Source: Campylobacterota bacterium
GTDB lineage: Bacteria > Campylobacterota > Campylobacteria > Campylobacterales > Thiovulaceae
Length of the DNA stretch: 64,000 bases
Assembly: GCA_030152305.1 (NCBI GenBank)
Contig: JASKOM010000003.1
Location: 159,915-223,914 of the forward strand
Direction: 5' to 3'
Shown here in pieces: positions 9,268 to 18,130 of this stretch. A model generated the notes under the pieces. The model worked only from the letters and a program-made list of their open reading frames with translations, ran no database searches and was not told the origin of the DNA. The stretch's first letter is position 1, and every line of letters begins with the position of its first letter. A program made the translations under genes and the position numbers.

Positions 9268-11088
9268 TTACAATCTATCTAATTGAAATTTATGTTTAAT
9301 TAGTTTTTTAAATTTATCAACAATTTTCAAACTGTCTTTTAAAATTTCTCGTTCAAGAGGAGAAAGTTTAACAGGATCAACATAATTATCGGGCTGTTTA
9401 TTTAAAGCTAATTTTTGCAATCTGGTTTTTAATCTTAAAGTTAAGAAAAAATCAAAAGATTCAATTAATTCAAGAGCAAATTCGCGAGAAAATATTTCAC
9501 GGTTATTTAATTCTTTTATTCGTCCAACTGTATTTGTTTCGAGAATATTATTCGAAATTGCCAAAGATCTAATTCCATGAACAATTGGAAAAATACCACC
9601 TTTTTTAATATCTAATTCACCGCCGTGTTTATTATCAACTAAAAAAGATCTAAAAAAAGAAATAGGAGTTTCGAATTGCAAAGTTGCGGATGCGAACGAA
9701 TTTGTCGAATGCAAATTATCAGTTAATCGATGAGCGATAAATTCTCGCATTTCTAAAAGTGGATCTTCATTACCGAAAACAGATTCGCTATCAAACATAA
9801 TTGCAAGTTCCATTAAAGCTGTTGGAGTTGGTTTTAAAACATGTTCAGAAATTCTTCGCATGTAACCTGCCAAAGTTTCGATCCAATACGGATTAGAAAC
9901 CATGATATTTCCTTCACATTCTGGATAACCGATTAAAACTAATTTTTCAGAAAATATTTTTGCATATATACTAACCTCATCGCGAAATTCATCACGAGAA
10001 ATTATTAAGCCATTATCTTGATCTGTTTTTAAAATCTGTTCTCGTCGTCCTTCGCTTCCCATCGTGAAAATCGTAATTTCACTATGTAAATCTTTTGGAA
10101 AAATCATCAAAGCTAATTTATAATAAATTTTGCGATTTAGTTCATTAACTAATTTTGACGAATGTCTAACTTTTACTCCACTTTCAAAAAACCGTTTAAT
10201 TATCGAAACCAGACCATTTGAAATTTCCATTAATTCTTCAACAGTTGAAGCTCGTTCAATTTGAACAGCGATGAGGTGCGATTGATTAGAAAAATAGCTT
10301 AAAATATCCATTTGTTCGAGAATGCCAACGATTTCTTTATTTTTTAAAATAACAACTCGTTTAATTTGATATTTAACAAAAGTTAACAAAGCATTAAATA
10401 AAAAATCATTATGTTGAATAGTTTTAATTGGTGAAACGGCGATATTTTTAATAGGTTCAGCTGTATTTCGACCAGTTAAAATAACATTTCGCAAATTAGA
10501 ATCTGTTACGATACCGCGATAAATACCATCTTCGACAATAATTGCACTTGATTTCATTTCTTCTTTTAATTTCAAAGCATCTAAAATCGAAGTTTCAGGT
10601 GAAACAATTGCAACTTTATGCAAAAATAGATCTGAAACTTTAGCCAACATAAATGAAGCCATTGATGAATTTCGTTCTCGTTCTTTTGCTGAATTAATTT
10701 TTTTCGCAAGTCCTTCGACATAATAACTTCGAAAACTTTTATATTTTTCAATGAACGATAAAAATATATTTTTTGGAATTTCATAACAAATTAATTCTTC
10801 ATCAACGATAAATTTATTTTCAGAAGAACCATATAAAAGTGAGTTTGCATCAAAACTTTCATATTCGTTATAAATCGAAACGACCTCATCGTTATCGCGA
10901 TATTCGATAACTCGACCTTTTAAAATTAAATATAATTTATTAGTTGCTGAATTTTTGGCAATAATTTGTTCGCTTCGACGATAATAAGCGATATCAGTTA
11001 ATTTAATTAAATATTCAAGATCAGTTTCATCAAGAGTTTCAAACGGATGAATTAATTTATAAAATTTTTCTAATTCATTCTTTAACAA
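9268..11088 (-). CDS. cNMP-binding / CBS / DUF294 putative nucleotidyltransferase
   Basis: The 606-aa protein has an N-terminal cyclic-nucleotide-binding-like beta barrel (about 12-120), two CBS repeats (about 160-270), and a GlnD-like nucleotidyltransferase domain with [17 protein letters not shown] (about 344-360). A DUF294_C helical domain follows (about 450-600). The Gly-Ser and the Asp residues of the transferase motif are intact, so it may be active; the target is unknown. Translation probably starts at TTG (11088), with AGGAG six nt upstream, overlapping hisF by 14 nt. It is operonic with the exonuclease. Confidence 0.85.
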   Translation of the reverse strand: MLKNELEKFYKLIHPFETLDETDLEYLIKLTDIAYYRRSEQIIAKNSATNKLYLILKGRVIEYRDNDEVVSIYNEYESFDANSLLYGSSENKFIVDEELICYEIPKNIFLSFIEKYKSFRSYYVEGLAKKINSAKERERNSSMASFMLAKVSDLFLHKVAIVSPETSILDALKLKEEMKSSAIIVEDGIYRGIVTDSNLRNVILTGRNTAEPIKNIAVSPIKTIQHNDFLFNALLTFVKYQIKRVVILKNKEIVGILEQMDILSYFSNQSHLIAVQIERASTVEELMEISNGLVSIIKRFFESGVKVRHSSKLVNELNRKIYYKLALMIFPKDLHSEITIFTMGSEGRREQILKTDQDNGLIISRDEFRDEVSIYAKIFSEKLVLIGYPECEGNIMVSNPYWIETLAGYMRRISEHVLKPTPTALMELAIMFDSESVFGNEDPLLEMREFIAHRLTDNLHSTNSFASATLQFETPISFFRSFLVDNKHGGELDIKKGGIFPIVHGIRSLAISNNILETNTVGRIKELNNREIFSREFALELIESFDFFLTLRLKTRLQKLALNKQPDNYVDPVKLSPLEREILKDSLKIVDKFKKLIKHKFQLDRL

Positions 11089-11845
11089 GACGAACTCCTA
11101 TATTATTTAAAGCTAGATTTCTTTTTAATTCATTAATTTCGATTTCTCGATAATGAAAAATAGATGCCGCAAGAGCCGCACTTGCACCATGTTTAAAAAC
11201 ATCGATAAAATGGCTTATATTTCCAGCACCGCCACTTGCAACAATTGGAATATCTAAATATTTAGAAGCAAAATCAATAATTTCCAAATCAAAACCTGAT
11301 TTCGTGCCATCTTTATTCATCGAAGTTAATAAAATTTCACCAGCTCCACGATCGCGAACTTCAGAAAGCCAATCTTTTGCTTTTAAACCTGTGTCAATTC
11401 GACCACCATTTACAAAAACTCGATAATCGCCATCGATAAATTTTACATCAACGGCAACAACAATAGTTGAACTTCCAAATCGTTTTGAAGCCTCGTTTAT
11501 TAAATTTGGATTTTTAACAGCTGAACTATTTAAACTAACTTTATCGCAACCGACATTTAATAAATTATAAATATCTTCAAGTTTGCTTATTCCACCGCCA
11601 ACAGTCAAAGGAATAAAAACTTGTTCAGCAACTCGACGAACAACTTCAACCATTGTGCCTCGTTTTTCATGAGAAGCTGTAATATCTAAAAAAGTTAATT
11701 CATCAGCTCCTTCACTGTTATATCGTTGAGCGATTTCAACAGGATCACCTGCATCTTGCAAACCAACAAAATTTACACCTTTGACAACTCGACCATCTTT
11801 GACATCAAGACATGGAATTATTCTTTTAGCTGAATTATCTAACAT
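11075..11845 (-). CDS. hisF: Imidazole glycerol phosphate synthase cyclase subunit HisF
   Basis: HisF uses ammonia from HisH to cyclise PRFAR to imidazole glycerol phosphate and AICAR in histidine synthesis. The 256-aa TIM barrel has [18 protein letters not shown] at the N-terminus (catalytic Asp in CLDVKDG), [27 protein letters not shown] (second catalytic Asp) and VASGGAG. Length is normal. No other his gene is nearby. The 3' end overlaps the DUF294 gene by 14 nt, suggesting translational coupling. Confidence 0.97.
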   Translation of the reverse strand: MLDNSAKRIIPCLDVKDGRVVKGVNFVGLQDAGDPVEIAQRYNSEGADELTFLDITASHEKRGTMVEVVRRVAEQVFIPLTVGGGISKLEDIYNLLNVGCDKVSLNSSAVKNPNLINEASKRFGSSTIVVAVDVKFIDGDYRVFVNGGRIDTGLKAKDWLSEVRDRGAGEILLTSMNKDGTKSGFDLEIIDFASKYLDIPIVASGGAGNISHFIDVFKHGASAALAASIFHYREIEINELKRNLALNNIGVRLVKE

Positions 11846-11851
11846 AATATT

Positions 11852-12418
11852 TTATAATCCAAAAGTTAAAACAAGTTCGCCATCGCGAATATCAATGCCT
11901 TTGATAAAACCAGAAACCATTGATTTATTTTCTTTTAGATTATAAATAGGTCGTTTTTCGATAGTTTCAGCAACAACAATTCCAATTGCTTTTCGAACTT
12001 CGCCAGTTAAAAATTGACCAAGTGAAACATTTTGAACAGTAACATCTTCAACTTCAGGTTTAACTAAAAATATATTTGTCGTCGTTGAATCGTATCGAAC
12101 ACCACTATTTAAAGCTACCGAACCGCTAATTCCATCAGGTAAAAACATATTATAAAATTTAAAACCTACACCAAGGCTCATTTTATCTTTGCCTTTTGCA
12201 CCTAATAATTTAGGATCAACTATTTCGATAGTTCCATATTTAAAACCACCATAAGTTAATTCTTGTTTAATAGGAAATTGTTCAGCAAATTTTTTACTAA
12301 TCATCCACATTGGTAAATTAACACTGTAACCTCGACCTTGAGGGTCAATTCCGCAACCAGCCAATATTAAAGAAGCTGTTGCCAATCCAGAAAAATATAA
12401 AAAATCTCTTCTATTCAT
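11852..12418 (-). CDS. Putative lipoprotein, DUF1439-like
   Basis: A 188-aa exported protein. The N-terminus MNRRDFLYFSGLATASLILAGC (written here only to show the type) combines a twin-arginine-like RRDFL with a lipobox LAGC (Cys22), so it is likely a lipoprotein. The rest is beta-rich (PDGISGSVALNSGVRYDS, IGIVVAETIEKRPIYNL) and resembles DUF1439 lipoproteins of unknown function. It is 6 nt upstream of hisF and is probably the first gene of that operon. Confidence 0.7.
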   Translation of the reverse strand: MNRRDFLYFSGLATASLILAGCGIDPQGRGYSVNLPMWMISKKFAEQFPIKQELTYGGFKYGTIEIVDPKLLGAKGKDKMSLGVGFKFYNMFLPDGISGSVALNSGVRYDSTTTNIFLVKPEVEDVTVQNVSLGQFLTGEVRKAIGIVVAETIEKRPIYNLKENKSMVSGFIKGIDIRDGELVLTFGL

Positions 12419-12779
12419 TTAAGTCCTATAAATATTTCTCAAAAGTGTAGCAAAAAAATTATAGTGCAAAATTACAATTGATATGTTTTAAGTTATTGAT
12501 AAATTTGAGCTAAAAGCCCGTTAAACTTATTAATATTATTTTTATTAACTTATTTATTTTATGTGATTTTTTGAAAAAAAGGCATTGAGTTATAACTATT
12601 CGAAAAGTTAATTTCTCATAGACAGGCTTCTAAATTGTGAGAAATGATTTCAAACTACAAAGTCATTCTGTGCTTGAAATTAAAAATAAGAATAATTTAT
12701 AAGTTTTGTTTTTTTATATATTTTTTATGAAAATGATTAAAATTTCGTCGAAATCATCGACGAAAAATAAAAAAAGATA
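12419..12779. other. 361-nt gene-free spacer
   Basis: No credible coding frame. It should hold the promoter of the lipoprotein-hisF operon near its left edge. An imperfect inverted repeat, TTTCTCAT (12612-12619) with GTGAGAAA (12637-12644), encloses 17 nt. A clear terminator sits at the right edge and is listed separately. The middle may encode a small RNA, but I see no known RNA family. Confidence 0.5.
12743..12765 (-). terminator. Rho-independent terminator of the slyD-side operon
   Basis: An 8-bp stem TTTCGTCG/CGACGAAA with a 7-nt loop is followed on the minus strand by TTTTAATC, and lies 14 nt past the stop of the 68-aa membrane protein gene. On the plus strand it is followed by an A-rich stretch, so it is oriented for minus-strand transcripts. 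Confidence 0.75.
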
Positions 12780-12986
12780 TTAAACTTGTTTGAATATTAT
12801 AGGAGATATTTTTTTTAAAAGGCTGTATAAATAACTAAAAAATATTGACATATAATGTGAAAATTTATAGCCTATTAAAGCCCCGATTGGTGTAGCTATT
12901 AAAATAATTTCTAATGATTTTGAAAGCTTTCCGATTAATAAACCGAATAAAGCTCCAAAAATTGTTGTTAGTATTGACCTCATCAT
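12780..12986 (-). CDS. Small membrane protein, unknown
   Basis: A 68-aa protein with two hydrophobic glycine-containing helices (about 5-20 and 24-44) and a third amphipathic or hydrophobic stretch (48-64). No family recognised. The start codon lies inside the left arm of a 12-bp inverted repeat (12974-12985 with 13010-13021) and it ends just before a good terminator, which supports it being a real transcribed gene downstream of slyD. Confidence 0.5.
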   Translation of the reverse strand: MMRSILTTIFGALFGLLIGKLSKSLEIILIATPIGALIGYKFSHYMSIFFSYLYSLLKKISPIIFKQV

Positions 12987-13021
12987 GATTTTTTATTTAT
13001 TTTTTTTATTGATGAGGTCAA
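12974..13021. repeat. Inverted pair of GATGAGGT motifs between slyD and the next gene
   Basis: TTGACCTCATCA (12974-12985) and TGATGAGGTCAA (13010-13021) are perfect inverted copies, separated by a 24-nt T-rich (plus strand) loop. Both arms contain the octamer that is over-represented across the window. The pair sits 8 nt past the slyD stop and could form a hairpin in the slyD transcript. Confidence 0.85.
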
Positions 13022-13028
13022 GATTTTG

Positions 13029-13649
13029 TTAGTGGCAATGCCCACTTCCACAACTTCCACCACCATGATGATGTCCCCCATCAGTTGCACAACCACCACC
13101 AAACATGTCATCTTCGTCACCTAAACCTGTTCCACAACCGCAAGAACCACCACCAGATGAACACGAACCGCCGTATTGAAGATTTTCATAAGGTTGTCCA
13201 GTTAATAATTCATCATCAGTAGGGTTTCTAACCATAACAACATGAGTAGAAAATAAAAGATCTTTTCCAGCTAAAGGATGATTAAAATCGATTGTAACAC
13301 TATGATTATCAAAAGTTTTGACAACAACGGCAACAGTTCCACCTTCTTCATCTTGACCGTAAAGAGTCATGCCATTTTCAAGTGGAATACCAGCAAATTG
13401 TTCGATTGGAACAATTTGAACAGCTTCAGCTTGATATTCACCGTAGGCATCGATTGCTTTAACTAAAATGTCTGAACTATCGCCCATATCCATTGATTTA
13501 AGAGCATTTTCAAGCCCAGAAATAATTTGACCTCGACCAATCATAAAAGTTATAGGAGAACTGTTCATGTTGCTATCTACTATTTGTTTTGTAGAAACAT
13601 CTTTTACTTCGTATAAAATAGAAACTATTTGATCATTTTGAATTGCCAT
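13029..13649 (-). CDS. slyD: FKBP-type peptidyl-prolyl isomerase SlyD, metal-binding tail
   Basis: SlyD is a cytoplasmic prolyl isomerase and chaperone that also delivers nickel. The 206-aa protein has the FKBP core with inserted flap (GRGQIISGLENALKSMDMGD at about 38-57; FNHPLAGKDLLF at about 121-132). Its tail (about 155-206) is very rich in Gly, Cys and His (CSSGGGSCGCG, GGHHHGGGSCGSGHCH), a metal-binding signature. It follows cpoB by 23 nt at the end of the tol-pal run, the same order as in Campylobacter jejuni. Confidence 0.93.
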   Translation of the reverse strand: MAIQNDQIVSILYEVKDVSTKQIVDSNMNSSPITFMIGRGQIISGLENALKSMDMGDSSDILVKAIDAYGEYQAEAVQIVPIEQFAGIPLENGMTLYGQDEEGGTVAVVVKTFDNHSVTIDFNHPLAGKDLLFSTHVVMVRNPTDDELLTGQPYENLQYGGSCSSGGGSCGCGTGLGDEDDMFGGGCATDGGHHHGGGSCGSGHCH

Positions 13650-13672
13650 ATATTTTTGCCTTTAAAGTTTGT

Positions 13673-14704
13673 TTATTTATATTTTTCAAGAAGTTTTAAT
13701 GCTTCTTTTCCCTCATTACTTTGAGGATATTGAGTTGCTAAAGCATTATAAAAAGTTTTTGCTTCTGCTGTCATATTTAATTTATCAAAAGAGGTTGAAA
13801 TATGCAACAACAGTGTTGGCATAAACTTAGATTTATCATATACACTAACACTATCTTTATATGATTTTATTGCATCTTCATAATTACCTAGTCCGTAATG
13901 AGCTTCACCTAAGTAAAAATATGTCGTAGCAAGTTTATACTGTTTAGATATTATATATTCAAAGAACTTAATAGACTCTTGATATTTTTTACTATCAAGA
14001 TTTTTTTTACCCATATCAAGAATTTCATCATTCGTATGTTTTGAAAAATCATAAAATGAATTATCTGTTTCTGTTTCTGAAAGTTTTCCAAGTTCAGCAA
14101 TAACAAGTTCTTTAAATTTTTTCAAATCTTCGATTACAAAATTTAATTGTTGTTGAGTAATCATTTGAGATTTTAATTTATTGATATCTTTGCCAACAGT
14201 TTGAAATCGTTGATTAATTCCGTTGAAATCTTTTTTTATTCCAGAATCAATTTCGATTAATCTTTTATTTTGTTCATCAAGAGCCAGATTAACTTTAATA
14301 AAACTTTCACCAAGCTTATCGTTTATATTTTTTTTAATTTCAAGATCTTGCTGTTTTGCATTTTCTTGCAATCTTTGATTTTGCAAACCACTTTGTTTCA
14401 AATCTTCAAGAACTTCATTAAGTTTTATTTTTTGATCATTATTTTGACGACCAATACTTTGAATAGAATCTTGCAAAGATTTTAATGTAGCTTCTAAAGA
14501 TTCAATTTTCTTTTCAAGTTTATTATTAGTTTTTGTTAATTCTCGTATCTTAGAATCTTGTTCTAATATTTTTTTCTCACTTTGAGACAAGCCATAAGGC
14601 GAAGAAGAATCAAGATTTCCAGCTCCAAAAACAGAAGGTTCTGCATTAGCAATAGACACAGCTGAAAAACTTATTAATAATAAAAATAGATCTTTTTTTT
14701 GCAT
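13673..14704 (-). CDS. cpoB: Tol-Pal system protein CpoB/YbgF
   Basis: CpoB is periplasmic and coordinates outer-membrane constriction with septal wall synthesis. The 343-aa protein has a signal peptide (about 1-21, ending ANA), a long coiled coil (about 45-200, many Lys/Gln/Glu heptads), and TPR repeats at the C-terminus (about 225-343, TNDEILDMGKKNLDSKKYQESIKFF then YFYLGEAHYGLGNYEDAIKSY). The coiled coil is longer than in Escherichia coli. It follows pal by 3 nt. Confidence 0.88.
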   Translation of the reverse strand: MQKKDLFLLLISFSAVSIANAEPSVFGAGNLDSSSPYGLSQSEKKILEQDSKIRELTKTNNKLEKKIESLEATLKSLQDSIQSIGRQNNDQKIKLNEVLEDLKQSGLQNQRLQENAKQQDLEIKKNINDKLGESFIKVNLALDEQNKRLIEIDSGIKKDFNGINQRFQTVGKDINKLKSQMITQQQLNFVIEDLKKFKELVIAELGKLSETETDNSFYDFSKHTNDEILDMGKKNLDSKKYQESIKFFEYIISKQYKLATTYFYLGEAHYGLGNYEDAIKSYKDSVSVYDKSKFMPTLLLHISTSFDKLNMTAEAKTFYNALATQYPQSNEGKEALKLLEKYK

Positions 14705-14707
14705 ATT

Positions 14708-15313
14708 TTATTCTTCCAATTTAAAATCAACTCTTCGATTTTTTGCCCAACAGTCGTCGTTATGTTCATCGCAACTAGGATTACCTTCACCATAACTAAC
14801 AGTTTTAATTGAACCATCTGAAAAGCCGTCTATAACTAAAGAATCTTTAATAATTTTTGCTCGTTTTAAACCAAGACCATAATTATATTCATCTGTTCCA
14901 AGTTCATCACAGTTACCTTCAATTATTAGATTTTGACTTTTTGTTAGTTTATATTTTTTAATAATATTAATATTATGATTTATGTCTTGCAACATTACAT
15001 CAGAAATTTCATAACTATCATAATCAAAATATATAGGTTTTAATTGAGAATTAATAGTTTCTAAATCTTTAGAATTTAGATATTTATCTGCATCATCTGT
15101 TACTGATAATTTATTTAAAGTTAAATCCTGACTAGATACATCTTTGTTAAAACCATTACCAGTTAAATTATCTTCATCACTTTTGATAATTTTTTCATTA
15201 TTTACATTTTCACTTGTCATTGGTGTCGGAGCTTCAGGTTCATCTCCGCAATTATTAAAAGTTAATGAAATAAAAGCCAAACTTATTAAAGTTTTTGATT
15301 TAAAAATTTTCAT
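14708..15313 (-). CDS. pal: Peptidoglycan-associated lipoprotein Pal
   Basis: Pal anchors the outer membrane to peptidoglycan and binds TolB and TolA. The OmpA-like domain is at about 90-201: FDYDSYEIS, IEGNCDELGTDEYNYGLGLKRA and AKNRRVDF. The common His in the IEGHCDERGT motif is Asn here. The signal peptide ends in FNNC (Cys22), a poor lipobox, though the position and following charged linker suit a lipoprotein. A TATAAT box at 15373-15378 (minus strand) may give it its own promoter in addition to read-through from tolB. Confidence 0.9.
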   Translation of the reverse strand: MKIFKSKTLISLAFISLTFNNCGDEPEAPTPMTSENVNNEKIIKSDEDNLTGNGFNKDVSSQDLTLNKLSVTDDADKYLNSKDLETINSQLKPIYFDYDSYEISDVMLQDINHNINIIKKYKLTKSQNLIIEGNCDELGTDEYNYGLGLKRAKIIKDSLVIDGFSDGSIKTVSYGEGNPSCDEHNDDCWAKNRRVDFKLEE

Positions 15314-15478
15314 TTTTGACTAACCGATCTGTTTTTTTAATATTTAATAAATGCTAAATTAATAGCATATGTATTATAAATAACGAGTATAACCTCGGGG
15401 AAATCTCCCAAAGCTTTTAACATTATATTTCGTTAAAAGCACCAACCACAAATAATTTAAGTTACTTATTTTAATATA
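15314..15478 (-). promoter_or_regulatory. Structured tolB-pal spacer with candidate promoter
   Basis: The spacer holds three adjacent inverted repeats: GCTTTTAAC/GTTAAAAGC (15413-15421 with 15432-15440), GGGA/TCCC (15398-15409) and CGAG/CTCG (15384-15397). They lie directly after tolB, upstream of a TATAAT box (15373-15378) about 60 nt before the pal start. None is followed by a T run, so they do not look like simple terminators. They may protect the tolB mRNA end or regulate pal. I do not recognise a known RNA family. Confidence 0.45.
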
Positions 15479-16753
15479 TTACCAATCAATAGATTGGATT
15501 TTACCAACATTAACAGGAAATAAAAAGCTCTTATTATAATTTAATCTTAAAATGCCTATCGAATTTCCGTTGCCATTTTGTTTAAGAAATAAGATTGATT
15601 CTCCATCGCTAGAAAATTTAGGTAACACATTCATTCCACTAGCTGTTAATCTTTTAACTATATTCGTATCTGTTGATATTAAATGTAAATTAAAGGTATT
15701 ATATGCAAAATCGCTTCCAGTTTCTTTTGCACTATAAACAACATGTTTTCCAAACGATGTGCATGAATTATTATTTTTACCATTGAAAACTAATTGATCA
15801 GCAACTCCATCACCTTTAACAGATTGTATAAATAAATTTGGAAAACCCAAACGATCTGAAACAAAAGTCATTTGACTATCACCATTTACAAAACTTGCTG
15901 ACACATCTATAGCTTTATCTTTTGTTAATTGTTTTAGTTTTTTTGTTGAAATATTATATAAATATATATCAGGTTGTTCGTTTGGAGCCATTGTTAAAAG
16001 TAATTCGTTTCCATTGGAAGAAACATCTGAACACGAAAGCATTCCATCTGTTTGAAGAATTTTTTCATATGTATTCGAATAAATATTCATTTTATATAAT
16101 GTCGGTTTGTTTTTTTCATATCGTGTAAAATAAAACTCATTTTGTGAATTATCAGCCCATTTTGGAAAAAGATTTAAACCGTTGCCTATCATAGTATATG
16201 TATAAGTTAAAGTATAATCGCCAATAACAATTTCACTTTGCTTTGGTTTTGTATATCTGGCAAATATTACATATTTTTTTAACCAATCAACTTTTTCACC
16301 ACTAAGTTTAAAATTTATATCACCTATTATTTCATGTGCCAAAAAAGGATATTTTTCTTTATTGCCTATTTTGTATTTTTTTATAAAAATATTTTGTTGT
16401 GTAATTATATTAACAACTTTCACATCGCAAGATAAACTTCCAGCAGTGCCATCATTAAATAATTTATATTTAAAACCATATGTAGCATTTCTATTAGCAA
16501 AATTTGTATTAGCTTCGAAATCAGCTTGTTGATATTGTTCTGAAATATCAAATCTGGTTAATAACAACATATCATTTGTTAATAATTTATGGAACTTTTT
16601 AGATAATTCAGTTAATTTAGGATCAACTGTTCCATCTTCAATAGCTACTGGAGTAAGTTGATTTACACTTTTTACAACTTCTATCATTTCTTCTCCAAAT
16701 AGAGTTGAACCCATCAGAAAAATTATAGATATAAACAACCGCAAAAACATCAT
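15479..16753 (-). CDS. tolB: Tol-Pal translocation protein TolB
   Basis: TolB is the periplasmic partner of Pal and TolA. Starting at the ATG at 16753 (AAGGAG at 16758-16763 supports this start over a longer frame) it is about 424 aa with a signal peptide (FLRLFISIIFLMGSTLFGEE). An N-terminal alpha/beta domain (to about 160) is followed by a WD40-like propeller: NLFPKWADNSQNEFYFTRY, DVSASFVNGDSQMTFVSDR and VLPKFSSDGESILFL are propeller blades. The start is 1 nt after the tolA stop. Confidence 0.92.
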   Translation of the reverse strand: MMFLRLFISIIFLMGSTLFGEEMIEVVKSVNQLTPVAIEDGTVDPKLTELSKKFHKLLTNDMLLLTRFDISEQYQQADFEANTNFANRNATYGFKYKLFNDGTAGSLSCDVKVVNIITQQNIFIKKYKIGNKEKYPFLAHEIIGDINFKLSGEKVDWLKKYVIFARYTKPKQSEIVIGDYTLTYTYTMIGNGLNLFPKWADNSQNEFYFTRYEKNKPTLYKMNIYSNTYEKILQTDGMLSCSDVSSNGNELLLTMAPNEQPDIYLYNISTKKLKQLTKDKAIDVSASFVNGDSQMTFVSDRLGFPNLFIQSVKGDGVADQLVFNGKNNNSCTSFGKHVVYSAKETGSDFAYNTFNLHLISTDTNIVKRLTASGMNVLPKFSSDGESILFLKQNGNGNSIGILRLNYNKSFLFPVNVGKIQSIDW

Positions 16754-16754
16754 A

Positions 16755-17744
16755 TTACTCCTTCGCTTTAAATTTAACTTCAAAAGTTACACTTTTTTTA
16801 ACTTTTGTAGGCACTGTTTTGCCTTTTAAACTAGATAAATAAAATTCTAATTCAGCATTAAAATCTTCACTTTTGCCTCGTGTAACTATTCTATAATATT
16901 CTAACACACTATTTTCATTTATAGTGATTTTTACAATACCACTATTACCTACGACACCTTGAGAAGGTTGCCATTTTTCATAAAGAAACTTTTTAACATT
17001 TGAGAAAAACTCATCATATTCACCTTGATCTGCAGTTTGCAAATTAGATTTAGTAATTTCAACATCTTCATAATTTAATTTTAAAGCTGTTCCAGTATAA
17101 CTATAAGTTCTTTCTACTTTATATTTTTGGCTTGTATCTTCTTCAATTCTTGATTCAACTGAAACTGATGAGGTTTGAGAAGCTGATTCTTTTAATTTAC
17201 TAATAGTTTCATTGGAAACTTTTTGTTTTTGTGGTTGAGATTGTTGCGAACGATTAGAATTATTTGTATCTTTAAATTTAGAAGTATCAACTTTAGAAAA
17301 AAGCGAATTTAAAGATTGTGGTTCTTGTTCAGGTTTTTCAACTGGTTTTGGTTCAGGTTTTTCAATTGGTTTTGGTTCAGGTTTTTCAATTGGTTTTGGT
17401 TCAGGTTTGACAATTGGTTTTGGTTCAGGTTTTTCAACTGGTTTTGGTTCAGGTTTGACAATTGGTTTTGGTTCAGGCTTTTCAATTGGTTTTGGTTCAG
17501 GTTTGACAATTGGTTTTGGTTCAGGCTTGACAATTGGTTTTGGTTCAGGCTTGACAATTGGTTTTTGTTTTTCAACAAATTGTTGTAAATCAATAGTTAC
17601 TGGAGTTGGTTCTTTATCTGTTCTAATTTGCATAGTCCTATTTTGATGATAGGCATATGTTAATGCACCAAATAATACTAAAAGAAAAAAAGTGATCGAA
17701 AATAGACCACTAACATAAAATAATTTAGGATCTTGATTAACCAT
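16755..17744 (-). CDS. tolA: TolA/TonB-type energy-coupling protein with Pro-Lys-Glu repeat
   Basis: The 329-aa protein has one N-terminal transmembrane helix (about 10-31) and a rigid proline-rich spacer made of ten KPxxKPEP units (about 61-140). A linker follows, then a C-terminal TolA/TonB-like domain (about 240-329, FLYEKWQPSQGVVGNSGIVKITINENSVLEYYRIVTRG split here by eye into strands). It spans the periplasm and couples the TolQR proton motor to TolB/Pal. In Campylobacter the equivalent gene is often annotated tonB; its position between tolR and tolB argues for the TolA role. Confidence 0.85.
   Translation of the reverse strand: MVNQDPKLFYVSGLFSITFFLLVLFGALTYAYHQNRTMQIRTDKEPTPVTIDLQQFVEKQKPIVKPEPKPIVKPEPKPIVKPEPKPIEKPEPKPIVKPEPKPVEKPEPKPIVKPEPKPIEKPEPKPIEKPEPKPVEKPEQEPQSLNSLFSKVDTSKFKDTNNSNRSQQSQPQKQKVSNETISKLKESASQTSSVSVESRIEEDTSQKYKVERTYSYTGTALKLNYEDVEITKSNLQTADQGEYDEFFSNVKKFLYEKWQPSQGVVGNSGIVKITINENSVLEYYRIVTRGKSEDFNAELEFYLSSLKGKTVPTKVKKSVTFEVKFKAKE
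17325..17564. repeat. 24-nt tandem repeat in tolA (10 units)
   Basis: Ten units of 24 nt encode KP(I/V)(V/E)KPEP. Because the unit is a multiple of three and free of stop codons in several frames, it keeps other frames open on both strands, creating false open frames. Unit variants differ mainly at the third and fourth residues (IV, IE, VE). Copy number is likely to vary between strains by slippage in 8-residue steps, which would change the length of the periplasmic spacer. Confidence 0.95.
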
Positions 17745-18129
17745 TTGTTGAAAGTGAGACCTGTGAGAATCCTGCTATTTTGATAGTTTTTAATAAAAAC
17801 ATTACATCTTGATATAATATTCGTTCGTCAGCAGATATAATTACAGGTGTATCTTTTGGATAAGATTGAGAATATAAAACAAACTGATCTTGAAAAGTAT
17901 CATATTGATATTGTTTTTTTTGAATAAAAATATATTTATCTTTTGTAATTCTTATTTCTATTTTCGAATTCTTATTTTGTTGAGTAGACTTTGAACCTTT
18001 TGGCAATTGAATAATTTCTTCATAGACCATCGTTGGGGCGGTAACCATTAAAATAGCTAATAGAACCAACATTACATCTATTAAAGGAGTTATATTTAGT
18101 TCTGGTGAATCATCAAAATTATTAGACAT
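17737..18129 (-). CDS. tolR: TolR/ExbD-type proton channel subunit
   Basis: A 130-aa protein with the ExbD/TolR pattern: ELNITPLIDVMLVLLAILMVTAP (split across the single transmembrane helix), with the conserved proton-path Asp in LIDVMLVLL, then a periplasmic domain ending in a strand-helix pair (VIISADERILYQDVMFLLKTI). It overlaps tolA by 8 nt and follows tolQ by 1 nt, so the motor genes are tightly coupled. Confidence 0.93.
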   Translation of the reverse strand: MSNNFDDSPELNITPLIDVMLVLLAILMVTAPTMVYEEIIQLPKGSKSTQQNKNSKIEIRITKDKYIFIQKKQYQYDTFQDQFVLYSQSYPKDTPVIISADERILYQDVMFLLKTIKIAGFSQVSLSTNG

Positions 18130-18130
18130 C

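Noticed and set aside
17325..17564. Possible CRISPR array
   Set aside because: Units are contiguous without spacers and encode a Pro-Lys-Glu protein repeat in frame.
17309..17646. Long open frames on both strands across the tolA repeat
   Set aside because: They are by-products of the 24-nt repeat, which lacks stops in several frames; only the tolA frame has flanking domains.
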